NCBI RefSeq assembly: GCF_000429325.1
Contig: NZ_AUBQ01000005.1
Span: 248,001 to 312,000 of the forward strand
Length of the DNA: 64,000 nucleotides
Direction of reading: 5' to 3'
DNA from: Fundidesulfovibrio putealis DSM 16056
GTDB taxonomy: Bacteria > Desulfobacterota > Desulfovibrionia > Desulfovibrionales > Desulfovibrionaceae
Of the stretch, positions 44,239 through 52,765 are shown piece after piece (positions within the stretch are counted from its first letter, which is position 1; each line of letters begins with the position of its first letter). Under the pieces are notes generated by a model that searched no databases, was not told the DNA's origin, and saw only the letters and a list, made by a program, of their open reading frames with translations. The translations under genes and the position numbers were made by a program.

Positions 44239-44293
44239 CCGGTGCGCCTCTGCTTGGGTTGTTTGGGGAAATTTACTAGCAGCACAATCATCC

Positions 44294-46696
44294 CTACCCC
44301 CGCCCCATGGCCTGCTGCGCCTCATCAACCTTGCCCTGTTTCTCCAGCGCACGCGCCAGATCGCGCCAGAACTGCTTCTGATCGGGCCGCAGGGCCGCGC
44401 TCTGCCTCGCCAGCGCTTCGGCGATTGCAGGATCTTCGCCGCCGTCCAGATACAGCCGCGCCAGCAGGTTCAACGAAAACGCGTCCTTGGGGTCGTGCAG
44501 CAGCGCCTGATGCAGGTACTCGCGGCCCTGGTCGGTGTGCCCCTGGGCCAGCTCCACGCGCGCCAGATGCCGCATGGTCAGCCCCTTGCCGGACGGCAGC
44601 GCCGCCGCCTTCTCGTAGTACTTGCGCGCGTTGGTCAGCTTGCCGGTGTCCTCGGCCATGCGGCCCAGGCGCAGGAGGCAGTACACGTCCTGGGGGTTCA
44701 GCTTCAGGCAGCGCTGGAAGGCCTTGCGGGCCTGGGCTTCCTCGCCCAGGCGGTGGCAGGCGTGGCCCAGGTTGTAGAGCGCCATGATGTTGCGCGGCTC
44801 CTTGGAGAGCACCCGCTCGAACTCGGCCTTGGCCTGGGCCATGCGCCCCAGGCGCGCCAGACAAATACCCAGCGAATTGCGCGCCAGCAGGTTGTGCTCG
44901 TCGGCCAGCAGCGCCAGCTTGTAGTCCTCCACGGCCCCGTACACGTCGCCGATGGTGAACAGCCGGTCGGCGCTTATGGTCAGGGAGATGGAGTCGAACA
45001 CGGCCAGCTGCGGGCCGCTGGCGATGAGCAGCGAGTGGTCCAGGGCCTTGCGGCAGTTCTCCAGCACGTCGGCCTTGCCGAAATTCAGGAACGGATACCC
45101 GGCCAGCCCCACGGCCAACCTGAGGTCCAGGCGCGACTCGGCCTGCTCCATGAAGGCGGCGAAGCGCTCGCGCAGCACCAGCGGATCAAGCCCCGGCACG
45201 TAGAGGATCAGGCTGCCGGTGGAGAAGCGCCCGCCCTGCACCTGGGAGCCGAAGACCTCCCGGCAGAGCGCGGCCACTTCCTGCACGCGGGCTTCGGCCG
45301 GGGACGCGCTCCCGGACTGGCGGTCCTTGCCGGAATCGGGCAGGCGCACCAGGGCCAGGGTGAACACGCTCTGGGCCTCGCGCACCTGGGTGATGTGGCG
45401 GATGAAATCCCGGTGGCCCAGCAGGCCGCTGACCATGTCGCGCTGCGGCGGCGCAGCCGGGTCGGCCTCGGCGGCGAAGAGGTCCTCGGGTTCCTGGGCC
45501 AGCAGCAACCGGTCGCCCGGCTCGATGGGCCAGGAGGCGTCGGTGAGGTGCAAAACCTCGGCGAAGGACACGTCCTCCTGGGTTTCCATGAGGATGATCT
45601 CGCCCTTGACCATGGACGGATAGCGCCCGGACACCCGCTCCCCGGCGCGCCCCAGCGGCTGGGCCGCGCCCGTTCGGGGCGACCACACCAGGAAGCGCTG
45701 GCCCTCCTTGGCGTCCACGGCCTTGCCCAGGCTCACGGCCAGGCGGCCAAGCGGCAGCGACTCCAGCACCTGCCCGCCCTCGCGCAAAAGTTTCGAGAAG
45801 CTCATCACCTGATCGCGCCCGAGGTCCTTGGCGCAGGCCAGGGTCTTGCGGGCCTTCTGCACCAGGATGCGCACGGCCTCGCCGATGGGCGAGGCCAGCT
45901 GGCCGCCGTGGAGGTCGCGCGGGTAGAGGGAGAACCCGGCGCTCACGGTGAGGCGGATGCGCTCGCCGTTGACCGGATACTCGAAGATTTCCTCGGCCAC
46001 TGCCGCGCGAAGCGACTCGGCCAGATCCTGGCAGCGCGCGGCGGAGGCTCCGGGCAGGAGCGCCGCGAACACGTCGCCGTCCAGGCGGGCGCACAGGGCG
46101 TCCTCCGGGGCCTTGCGGGCCAGGAGCTCGCCGAGCTTCTTGAGCAGGGTCTCGCCGAAGAGGTAACCGTAGTTCTGGTTCACCCAGGAGAAGAAGTCCA
46201 CGTCCAGGAGCACCAGCCCGAAGCCGCCCCGGGCCTCGCCGGGCGTGTCCAGGCAGCTGGCCGAGCCGGGCAGGATGCAGGCCTGCACCAGCTCGATCTC
46301 GCGCTCCATGGCGGACATCAGGCATCCACGGTTCAAGAGCCCGGTCACGGAGTCGGTGCGGCAGGCCTTGGCCAGGCGCAGGTTCTCCAGGCACAGCGTC
46401 GCCGCCTGCGTGAGCAGCGCAAGCGAGGTCTTGGGGATGGATTTCATACCGCGCGCCATGAACATGCCCAGAAATTCGCCGTCCAGCGTGAGCGGCAGCA
46501 ACAGCTTCTGTTCGCCGCGCAGGTACTCGGCCTCGAACTGTTCGCCCGAGGAGTCCGGCGGCGGGAAGTAGAGGCTGTAGGATTTGAAGCTCACGAAGGC
46601 CTGGAGCGCGTCCTTCAGGGCGTGCTCTCCGGCGATGAGGTCGTGGCGGGTGAGGCGCATGCTTTGGGAACGCTTAAGGGGGGTGTTCGGTCGCAT
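44294..46696 (-). CDS. Degenerate GGDEF protein with C-terminal TPR repeats
   Basis: About 800 residues. Residues ~15-110 look like a GAF-type sensor, and ~120-290 are a GGDEF fold in which the active site reads RLDGDVFAALLPG instead of GGDEF, with no RxxD site. Cyclase activity is unlikely, though nucleotide binding is possible. A middle region (~300-560) contains a second, more diverged nucleotidyl-cyclase-like part. Residues ~600-790 are at least five TPR units (DVYGAVEDYKLALLADEHN, AKAEFERVLSKEPRNIMAL, ARKAFQRCLKLNPQDVYCL and others) for protein binding. Start at 46696 or 46660; neither has a clear ribosome site. Confidence 0.75.
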   Translation of the reverse strand: MRPNTPLKRSQSMRLTRHDLIAGEHALKDALQAFVSFKSYSLYFPPPDSSGEQFEAEYLRGEQKLLLPLTLDGEFLGMFMARGMKSIPKTSLALLTQAATLCLENLRLAKACRTDSVTGLLNRGCLMSAMEREIELVQACILPGSASCLDTPGEARGGFGLVLLDVDFFSWVNQNYGYLFGETLLKKLGELLARKAPEDALCARLDGDVFAALLPGASAARCQDLAESLRAAVAEEIFEYPVNGERIRLTVSAGFSLYPRDLHGGQLASPIGEAVRILVQKARKTLACAKDLGRDQVMSFSKLLREGGQVLESLPLGRLAVSLGKAVDAKEGQRFLVWSPRTGAAQPLGRAGERVSGRYPSMVKGEIILMETQEDVSFAEVLHLTDASWPIEPGDRLLLAQEPEDLFAAEADPAAPPQRDMVSGLLGHRDFIRHITQVREAQSVFTLALVRLPDSGKDRQSGSASPAEARVQEVAALCREVFGSQVQGGRFSTGSLILYVPGLDPLVLRERFAAFMEQAESRLDLRLAVGLAGYPFLNFGKADVLENCRKALDHSLLIASGPQLAVFDSISLTISADRLFTIGDVYGAVEDYKLALLADEHNLLARNSLGICLARLGRMAQAKAEFERVLSKEPRNIMALYNLGHACHRLGEEAQARKAFQRCLKLNPQDVYCLLRLGRMAEDTGKLTNARKYYEKAAALPSGKGLTMRHLARVELAQGHTDQGREYLHQALLHDPKDAFSLNLLARLYLDGGEDPAIAEALARQSAALRPDQKQFWRDLARALEKQGKVDEAQQAMGRG

Positions 46697-46811
46697 GGCG
46701 AAGGTTGTAACGGGCGCGCGCGCCTTGGGCAAGGGGCCAGGAGCCCCGGATGCGCTTGCGGCTTGCCCGTGCGCCGGGCATGGGCTAAGGGACGGGGCTG
46801 GAGCAGTTCCC

Positions 46812-47342
46812 ATGCAGCACAATCCAGTACTCGAAGCCATCCGCCAGCGCCGCTCCATCAGGCGTTTCACGCCGGAGCCGGTGTCGCTCGCGGAGATCGA
46901 AGCCATTTTGGACGCGGGCCGCTGGGCTCCCAGCGGGCTGAACAACCAGCCCTGGCGCTTCCTGGTGGTCCGCCCCGGCGAACCCCGCCAGGATGCGCTG
47001 GCGCGCCACACCAAGTACGCCCATCTGGTACGCGGAGCCCAGGCGCTCTTCTGCGTGTTCCTGGACCGCGAGGTGGTGTACAACCGCGCCAAGGACCTTC
47101 AGAGCATCGGCGCGTGCCTGCAGAACATGCTGCTGGCCGTGCACGCGCTGGGTCTTGGAGGCGTGTGGCTGGGCGAGATCATAAACCAGGAGCCGGAAGT
47201 CACCAGGGCGCTGGGCTTCGACGAGCGCAGCCTGGAGCTGATGGCCGTTTTGGCCGTGGGCAGGCCGGACCAGAAAGGCTCGTCCGAACGAAAGCCGCTG
47301 GCCGAACTGCTGCTGGAGCCCCTGAGCCTGGCCGACGAATAA
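46812..47342 (+). CDS. Nitroreductase-family FMN oxidoreductase
   Basis: A 176-residue FMN-dependent NAD(P)H oxidoreductase. RQRRSIRRFTPEPV contacts the FMN phosphate, WAPSGLNNQPWRFLVV and GLGGVWLGEI complete the binding site. Substrate unknown. The ATG at 46812 is used; the frame is open further upstream but overlaps the divergent gene. It heads a tight plus-strand run through comF. Confidence 0.88.
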   Translation: MQHNPVLEAIRQRRSIRRFTPEPVSLAEIEAILDAGRWAPSGLNNQPWRFLVVRPGEPRQDALARHTKYAHLVRGAQALFCVFLDREVVYNRAKDLQSIGACLQNMLLAVHALGLGGVWLGEIINQEPEVTRALGFDERSLELMAVLAVGRPDQKGSSERKPLAELLLEPLSLADE

Positions 47343-47354
47343 GAGAGAGGCATC

Positions 47355-47981
47355 ATGAAGGTTGAGATTTTTCCGCTTGGACCGCTTGAGACCAACAGCT
47401 TCCTGGCCATCGAGGGTTCGAGCGCCGTGGCCGTGGACGTGGGGGGCGACCCTTCGTCCATGCTGCGCTTTCTCAAGCGCGAGGGCCTGACCCTGACCCA
47501 CATACTGCTGACCCACCTGCACTTCGACCACACCTTCGGGGTCAAGGCCCTGCACGACGCCACGGGCGCGGTGGTGCTGGCCTGCGCCGGGGACGCCCCG
47601 CTGATGCAGACCGAGCTTGGCCGGGGCGGCTTCATGGGATTTCCCAAGGTGCCGGAGTTCTCCTACGCGCCGGTGGAGGAGGGCGAAATCGAGCTTCTGG
47701 GCCAGCCCTGCAAGGTGCTGTTCACGCCGGGGCATACGCCGGGCGGGGTGTCGTATTATTTCCCCAAGGCGGGCGTGGTGTTCGCGGGGGATTTGCTGTT
47801 CTACCGCTCCATCGGGCGTACGGACTTTCCCGGCGGCAGCCACCAGACCCTGCTTGATTCCGTGACGACCCGGATCTTCCCCCTGCCGCCGGATACGGTG
47901 GTCTACGCGGGGCACGGGCCGGAAACCACCGTGGGCGACGAGAAGCTGCACAACCCCTATTTCAGCGATTTCGCAGGGTAG
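47355..47981 (+). CDS. Metallo-beta-lactamase-fold hydrolase, GloB-like
   Basis: A 208-residue MBL-fold protein with the metal motif THLHFDHTFG, later histidine in FTPGHTPGGVSYYF, aspartate in FAGDLLFY, and final YAGHGPET. The small size and pattern match the hydroxyacylglutathione-hydrolase-like group that cleaves thioesters, but the true substrate is unknown. AGAGAGG precedes the ATG, 12 nt after the nitroreductase stop. Confidence 0.88.
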   Translation: MKVEIFPLGPLETNSFLAIEGSSAVAVDVGGDPSSMLRFLKREGLTLTHILLTHLHFDHTFGVKALHDATGAVVLACAGDAPLMQTELGRGGFMGFPKVPEFSYAPVEEGEIELLGQPCKVLFTPGHTPGGVSYYFPKAGVVFAGDLLFYRSIGRTDFPGGSHQTLLDSVTTRIFPLPPDTVVYAGHGPETTVGDEKLHNPYFSDFAG

Positions 47982-48004
47982 CGGCGAAAGGGCGCGAGGC
48001 AGGC

Positions 48005-48631
48005 ATGAAGAGCATCATCCCGGCAACGCTCACGCAGGAGTCCCCCCTGGTGCTGGCGTGCAGCCCGCGCAAGGGCGGCAACTCGGACGCGGCCGCGGCG
48101 CTATTGGCCGAGGGGCTCACCGCCGCCGGAGCGACGCCCCTGCTGCTCCGCCTGCGCGACCTGGACATCACGCCCTGCCGGGGCTGCCAGGCCTGCGGGC
48201 GCGACCCCGAGCACCGCTGCGTGCTCATGGAGCGCGACCAGTCCGAGGAGCTGTTTCGGTTGATCATGGCCGCGCCCGTGCTGTTTTTCGCCGCGCCCAT
48301 ATTTTATTATCATCTCCCGGCCATGTTCAAAGGCTTCATCGACCGGGGACAGCGCCACTACGAGGCGCGGCTGGCAGGGGACCCGGCGCTTTGCGCCCTG
48401 GCTCCCAGGCAGGCCCACATGTGCATGGTCTCCGGGAGGCCGCGCGGCGAGAAACTGTTCGAGGGGTCGCTTCTGACCATGCGCTACTTCCTGTGGCCCT
48501 TCAACGTGACGCTCGGCGAACCGCTGCTCCTGCCGGGCTACGACGCGCCGGGCGATCTTTCGGGCGACGAGTCCGCGCGCGCAAGGGTGCGGGAGTTCGC
48601 GTCCGGGGCCTGGACGGCTGTCGGGCGCTGA
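48005..48631 (+). CDS. NADPH-dependent FMN reductase / flavodoxin-fold protein
   Basis: A 208-residue flavodoxin-like protein. LVLACSPRKGGNSDAAA is the FMN-phosphate loop and the CRGCQACGRDPEHRCVL cysteines are typical of iron-sulfur-flavoprotein-type reductases. AAPIFYYHLPAMFKGFIDRG is the second flavin loop. Likely a redox enzyme of unknown partner in this anaerobe. comF follows after 6 nt. Confidence 0.85.
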   Translation: MKSIIPATLTQESPLVLACSPRKGGNSDAAAALLAEGLTAAGATPLLLRLRDLDITPCRGCQACGRDPEHRCVLMERDQSEELFRLIMAAPVLFFAAPIFYYHLPAMFKGFIDRGQRHYEARLAGDPALCALAPRQAHMCMVSGRPRGEKLFEGSLLTMRYFLWPFNVTLGEPLLLPGYDAPGDLSGDESARARVREFASGAWTAVGR

Positions 48632-48637
48632 GTTCTC

Positions 48638-49375
48638 ATGCATGGCCGATTGAGCCTGCTGCTGCGCGGCACGTGGCGTTCCCTGGCCGGGGCGCGCTGC
48701 CGGGTGTGCGGTCTGGTCACCAGCGGGCCGGGCCTGTGCGAGGCCTGCGCGAAGGAGCTCAGGCCCCGCCTGACGGACTACTGTCCCGGCTGCGGCGCGC
48801 TCTGCGAGACCGCCGGACAGCCTCCGTCGCTGTGCGGGGCCTGCCGCGCGGCACCCAGGCCCTGGACCGGCATGGCGTTTTACGCCGAATACGGCGGCCC
48901 GCTGCGCCGGGCCATCCTGCGCCTGAAGTTCGGCGGAGGGCTTGCGGGCCTGGGCCTTCTGGCCGAGTTGGCGCGACACGCCTACAGCCTGCACCGGGAG
49001 CGCCCCGGCGGGCTGGACCCCATGGGGCCTGATCTGGTGGTCGCCGTGCCCATGCACTGGCGAAAGCTCCTGCGGCGCGGCTACAACCAGAGCCAGGAGC
49101 TGGCCAGGGCCGTGGCCGGGCCGCTGGGCGTCCCGGTTGCCGGGCGCGCGCTCAGGAAGATCCGCCACACCAGCCCCCAGAGCAGGCTGAAGGCCAAAGA
49201 GCGCCGCACGAACCTTGCCGGGGCCTTCGAGGCGGATAGAGAATTGGTGGGAGAAAAATCCGTGCTGCTGGTGGACGACGTGATGACCACCGGAGCCACG
49301 CTGGACGCGGCCTCGCGGGCGCTTCTGGAAAGCGGGGCCAGGCGCGTGGATGTGCTTGTTCTTGCTCGTGACTGA
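48638..49375 (+). CDS. comF: ComF family amidophosphoribosyltransferase-like protein
   Basis: A 245-residue protein. An N-terminal zinc finger has CRVCG, CEAC, CPGCG and CGAC, and a type I PRTase domain carries VLLVDDVMTTGATL, the PRPP-binding loop. ComF proteins are linked with DNA uptake in competent bacteria, but homologues are general and the reaction is unknown. The NQSQELARAVA and SPQSRLKAKERRTNL segments are family-typical. Confidence 0.88.
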   Translation: MHGRLSLLLRGTWRSLAGARCRVCGLVTSGPGLCEACAKELRPRLTDYCPGCGALCETAGQPPSLCGACRAAPRPWTGMAFYAEYGGPLRRAILRLKFGGGLAGLGLLAELARHAYSLHRERPGGLDPMGPDLVVAVPMHWRKLLRRGYNQSQELARAVAGPLGVPVAGRALRKIRHTSPQSRLKAKERRTNLAGAFEADRELVGEKSVLLVDDVMTTGATLDAASRALLESGARRVDVLVLARD

Positions 49376-49384
49376 AAATTGGAG

Positions 49385-49412
49385 TTGACAAATTTACGGG
49401 GTGTCCTTAGGA
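49385..49412 (+). promoter_or_regulatory. Candidate promoter for rplU-rpmA
   Basis: TTGACA (49385-49390) right after the comF stop; the -10 near 49407-49412 (TTAGGA) is weak. Confidence 0.45.
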
Positions 49413-49441
49413 ACGGTTTCCCCGTTTGCGGAGGTCTAACC

Positions 49442-49753
49442 ATGTACGCTATTGTTGAGTCCGGCGGTAAGCAGTACCGCGTTGAGGAAGGCACCAAGAT
49501 CACCGTCGAGAAACTCACGGTTGATGCTGGCGCTGAAGTTGCCCTGGAAAAGGTGCTCCTGGTGGGCGAGAACACCGACCTGAAAGTCGGCTCTCCCTAC
49601 GTGGACGGCGCCAAGGTGACCTGTGAAGTGGTCGAGCATCTGCGCGGCCCCAAGGTTGTGGTCTTCCACAAGTGGCGTCGCAACGACTCCCACAAGAAGA
49701 CTGGTCACCGCCAGGATCTCACCACCCTGAAGATCAAGTCGATCACGGCCTAG
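49442..49753 (+). CDS. rplU: 50S ribosomal protein L21
   Basis: A 103-residue large-subunit protein that binds 23S r[20 protein letters not shown] at the start and [19 protein letters not shown] near the end are diagnostic. GGAGG lies 7 nt before the ATG. rpmA follows at once, the usual order. Confidence 0.97.
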   Translation: MYAIVESGGKQYRVEEGTKITVEKLTVDAGAEVALEKVLLVGENTDLKVGSPYVDGAKVTCEVVEHLRGPKVVVFHKWRRNDSHKKTGHRQDLTTLKIKSITA

Positions 49754-49763
49754 GAGGGACACC

Positions 49764-50036
49764 ATGGCTCATAAAAAAGCAGGCGGCAGTTCCCGCAACG
49801 GTCGCGACAGCGCAGGTCAGCGCCGTGGCGTGAAGCGCTACGGCGGGCAGGTCGTCCGGGCTGGCAACATCCTGGTTCGTCAGCTTGGCACCAAGTTTCA
49901 CCCCGGCGACAACGTCGGTCTGGGCAAGGACTTCACCCTCTTTGCCCTGGTCGACGGCACCGTCGCCTACGAAAAGTACACCCGTAACCGCAAGGTTAAG
50001 ACCCGGGTGCACGTCCTTCCTCCCGTCGCCGCCTAA
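49764..50036 (+). CDS. rpmA: 50S ribosomal protein L27
   Basis: A 90-residue protein whose N-terminus reaches the peptidyl-transferase centre. [16 protein letters not shown] and [18 protein letters not shown] are diagnostic. The usual downstream obgE is absent; a terminator follows and then motB. Confidence 0.97.
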   Translation: MAHKKAGGSSRNGRDSAGQRRGVKRYGGQVVRAGNILVRQLGTKFHPGDNVGLGKDFTLFALVDGTVAYEKYTRNRKVKTRVHVLPPVAA

Positions 50037-50062
50037 GGCGCAGGAGTGGACCCGGCTTTTCG

Positions 50063-50093
50063 AGCGGGGCGGCCAAAAGCCGCCCCGCTTTTT
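50063..50093 (+). terminator. Intrinsic terminator of rplU-rpmA
   Basis: Perfect 11-bp stem AGCGGGGCGGC/GCCGCCCCGCT, CAAAA loop, TTTT tail. Confidence 0.93.
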
Positions 50094-50183
50094 GGCGTTC
50101 TCATTTCCGGCACTTCGTGTTCCTCCCCTTGCGCCCGGCGCGCGGGCGTCCTATAGGGGCGTATCCATGCGTCCGGTAACGCG

Positions 50184-50199
50184 TGGCCTCTCTTTTGCA
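50184..50199 (+). promoter_or_regulatory. Candidate sigma-54 promoter for motB-motA
   Basis: TGGCCTCTCTTTTGCA has the -24 GG and -12 GC separated by exactly 10 nt, and TTGCA matches the -12 consensus. The predicted start near 50210 leaves a short leader before AGGGAG and the motB ATG at 50227. The same GGCCTCTCTTTTGC core occurs at 61630-61643. Confidence 0.6.
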
Positions 50200-50226
50200 T
50201 TGATTTTCCCCTAGGCAGGGAGCGCC

Positions 50227-51213
50227 ATGGCGGACAAAGAACACAAGAAGATCATCATCAAGAAGGTGAAGAAGGGCGGGCACGGCGGCGCGCATGGCGG
50301 CAGCTGGAAGGTCGCCTACGCCGACTTCGTCACCGCCATGATGGCCTTTTTCCTGGTCATGTGGCTGGTCAACTCGCTGCCCAAGGAAAAGAAGGTGGAA
50401 ATATCCAAGTATTTCCAGTCCTATAGCCTGCTCGAGGGCAGCCCCTCTGGTCTCGTCCCGGCCACCGACCTCTCGCAGATCGCGCAGGAGCAGAACCCGC
50501 CCAACATCGTGGAGCCCATCTCCGAGAACCCGTCCAGCCCGGCCAAGGAGAAATCCGAGGCGGAAAAGGCTGCCGAGGCCATAAAAGAAGCCATCGAAGC
50601 CAAGACCCCGGACATGAAGGACCAGATCATCGTCAAGACCGAGGCGGGCAAGGTGATCGTGGACGTGTTCGAGGACGCCAAGGGCAAGCCCCTTTTCGCA
50701 CTTGGCCGTTCCGACCTGACCCCGGACGCCAAGCGCGCCCTGGCCGCGGTGGCTCCGCCCTTCGCCAAGGCGGGCAAGGGCCTTTTGACCATCGAGGGGC
50801 ACACCGACGCCTTCACCTACGCGGGCGAGCGCTTCACCAACTGGGAGCTCTCCACCGAGCGCGCCTCGGCGGCCCGGCGCGAGCTGGAACGCTCAGGCGT
50901 CTCCCAGGACAGCATCGGGCAGGTGGCAGGGTTCGCAGCCACCAAACCCATGGACGCCCAGGCTCCTTTCTCCCCCAAGAACCGCCGTATCCGGCTGGTG
51001 ATGACCGTGCCCCAGCCCGTCCAGCCGTCCAAATCGCCCGACGCCGCAAAAGGCCAACCTCCGGCCAAGGCGCAAGAGGCTCCGGCGGCTCCTCCCGCTC
51101 CCCCGCCGGACATCCCGATGTCTCCGGAAAAGCGGGAAATCCTGGACCAGCAGATAGAAAGGCTTTACGACCAGAGCATCAAGGGAAAACAAAAACCTGA
51201 CGGGGTTCAGTAG
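50227..51213 (+). CDS. motB: Flagellar motor stator protein MotB (first set)
   Basis: A 328-residue stator subunit. A basic N-terminus leads to one membrane helix with WKVAYADFVTAMMAFF, where D33 is the proton- or sodium-carrying aspartate. The OmpA-like peptidoglycan-binding domain (~150-260) contains IEGHTDAF and NWELSTERASAARREL. A Pro/Ala-rich tail (~265-310) is longer than usual. The order motB then motA is opposite to the common motAB; motA starts 3 nt after the stop. Confidence 0.92.
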   Translation: MADKEHKKIIIKKVKKGGHGGAHGGSWKVAYADFVTAMMAFFLVMWLVNSLPKEKKVEISKYFQSYSLLEGSPSGLVPATDLSQIAQEQNPPNIVEPISENPSSPAKEKSEAEKAAEAIKEAIEAKTPDMKDQIIVKTEAGKVIVDVFEDAKGKPLFALGRSDLTPDAKRALAAVAPPFAKAGKGLLTIEGHTDAFTYAGERFTNWELSTERASAARRELERSGVSQDSIGQVAGFAATKPMDAQAPFSPKNRRIRLVMTVPQPVQPSKSPDAAKGQPPAKAQEAPAAPPAPPPDIPMSPEKREILDQQIERLYDQSIKGKQKPDGVQ

Positions 51214-51216
51214 AGC

Positions 51217-52077
51217 ATGTTTGCCATCATAGGTGTCGTCACGGTCCTTGGCGCGGTCGTCCTGGGCTACATGCTGGAGAAGGGCAACTTCAGCGTGCTC
51301 TGGCAGCCCGCCGAGCTGGTGATCATCTTTGGCGCGGCCTTCGGCTCCATGCTCCTGGGTTCGCCCAAGGAAGTGGTCATCGGCGCGCTCAAAGGCATGG
51401 GCGGCGCGTTCGGGTCCTCCAAGACCAGCAAGGCCTTCTTCCTGGACATGCTCATCATGCTCTCCATGCTGTTCATGAAGATCCGCCGCGAAGGGCTGGT
51501 GGCCATCGAAAAGGACATCGAGGCTCCCGAAGCCAGCCAGATTTTCACAGGCTTTCTGAAAGACAAATCCAACGCCTTCATCGTCGAGTTCGTGTGCGAC
51601 ACCATGCGCGTGTTCTCCACCGTGAACATCGAACAGCACGAGTTCGAGAACATCATGGACGCCGACATCGAGGCCTACTCCCACGAAGCGGTCGCGCCGG
51701 CGCAGGCCGTCAACAAGATGGCGGACGCCCTGCCGGGCCTGGGCATCGTCGCGGCGGTGCTCGGCGTCGTCATCACCATGGGCGTCATCTCCGAGCCCCC
51801 CGAGGTCATCGGCCACCACATCGGCGCGGCGCTGGTGGGCACGTTCCTGGGCGTTCTCATGTGCTACGGCATCGTAGGCCCCATCGCGGCCAACATGGAA
51901 TCCAAGGCCAAGGAAGGCGAGCACTGCCTCATCGTGATCAAGTGCGCGCTGGGAGCGTTCGTCGGCGGCAACCCCCCGCCAGTGGCCCTGGAAGCGGGCA
52001 GGCGCGCCATCCCCAACCATCACCGGCCAAGCTTCGCGGAACTGGAAGAGGCGGTGAAGGCCTCCAAGGGCAAATAG
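51217..52077 (+). CDS. motA: Flagellar motor stator protein MotA (first set)
   Basis: A 286-residue four-helix stator subunit forming the ion channel with MotB. The cytoplasmic loop MKIRREGLVAIEKDIE and the LPGLGIVAAVLGVVITMG and GAALVGTFLGVLMCYG helices are typical. It is followed after 23 nt by a receiver-domain protein in the same direction. Confidence 0.93.
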   Translation: MFAIIGVVTVLGAVVLGYMLEKGNFSVLWQPAELVIIFGAAFGSMLLGSPKEVVIGALKGMGGAFGSSKTSKAFFLDMLIMLSMLFMKIRREGLVAIEKDIEAPEASQIFTGFLKDKSNAFIVEFVCDTMRVFSTVNIEQHEFENIMDADIEAYSHEAVAPAQAVNKMADALPGLGIVAAVLGVVITMGVISEPPEVIGHHIGAALVGTFLGVLMCYGIVGPIAANMESKAKEGEHCLIVIKCALGAFVGGNPPPVALEAGRRAIPNHHRPSFAELEEAVKASKGK

Positions 52078-52100
52078 ACGCCGGACCACCTTCGGGAGCG

Positions 52101-52541
52101 ATGATGGACAACGGGACGATTCGGGTTTTGCTGGCCGAGGACGTGGCCATCCTGCGCAAGGGGCTCATGATGCTTCTGGGCGCGGCTTCCGACGTGGTCG
52201 TGGTGGGCGAGGCGGCAGACGGGCTGGAGGCTGTCCGGCTGGCCGGGGAGCTTTCCCCGGGTGTGGTGCTGATGGACCTCTCCATGCCGCGTCTGGACGG
52301 GATCGGGGCCATCGGGGAGATCAAGCGCCTGCACCCTCAGGTGCGCGTCCTGGCGCTCACGGCGCACCTGGACGCCGAGCTGGTCCGCAGGACCTTCGCG
52401 GCCGGGGCGGACGGATATCTTCTGAAGAACGTTGGCGAGGCCGAGCTGGCCAGGGCCATCCGCCTGGTTGCCGGGGGCAGCCCGTATCACAGCCCGGAAG
52501 TGGCGGCCCTGCTGGCCGAACAGGAACCGGAGGCGGGCTGA
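52101..52541 (+). CDS. Stand-alone receiver-domain response regulator
   Basis: A 146-residue single REC domain with no output domain. VLLAEDVAILRKG has the acidic pocket, VVLMDLSMPRLDG the phosphorylated aspartate, LALTAH the switch threonine and YLLKN the conserved lysine. The pattern is NarL-like but the HTH is missing; ~25 residues follow the REC fold. In the mot operon it may act like CheY on the motor or serve the nearby hybrid kinase. Start is one of two tandem ATGs (52101 or 52104). Confidence 0.88.
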   Translation: MMDNGTIRVLLAEDVAILRKGLMMLLGAASDVVVVGEAADGLEAVRLAGELSPGVVLMDLSMPRLDGIGAIGEIKRLHPQVRVLALTAHLDAELVRRTFAAGADGYLLKNVGEAELARAIRLVAGGSPYHSPEVAALLAEQEPEAG

Positions 52542-52626
52542 GGCTCCTGGCCAGAGAGGCTTTGCGCGGGACCTCTGGTATAAATTGATATTTATCAGGA
52601 TCTTGCGAGGTCGGTAGTAGGTGGAT

Positions 52627-52668
52627 GCCTCCGGCGGCCAAAGAGCTGCGCCCTTTGGAATCCAAAAG
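52627..52668 (+). repeat. Tagged hairpin repeat (family 1, copy E)
   Basis: Plus-strand sense, 86 nt after the response-regulator stop: tag GCCTCCGGCGG, stem CCAAAGAGC/GCCCTTTGG with one G-T pair (52638-52658), then AATCC. The distal TAGCTTCGC part is missing. Confidence 0.78.
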
Positions 52669-52765
52669 TATCCCGTCCTGTTACCGGCTCACCCCTCTGT
52701 TCGGACTGCTGCGGGCGATGAGTTTGCTTGATCCTCACGTGTTCGAATTATTCAAGACATCAGCA

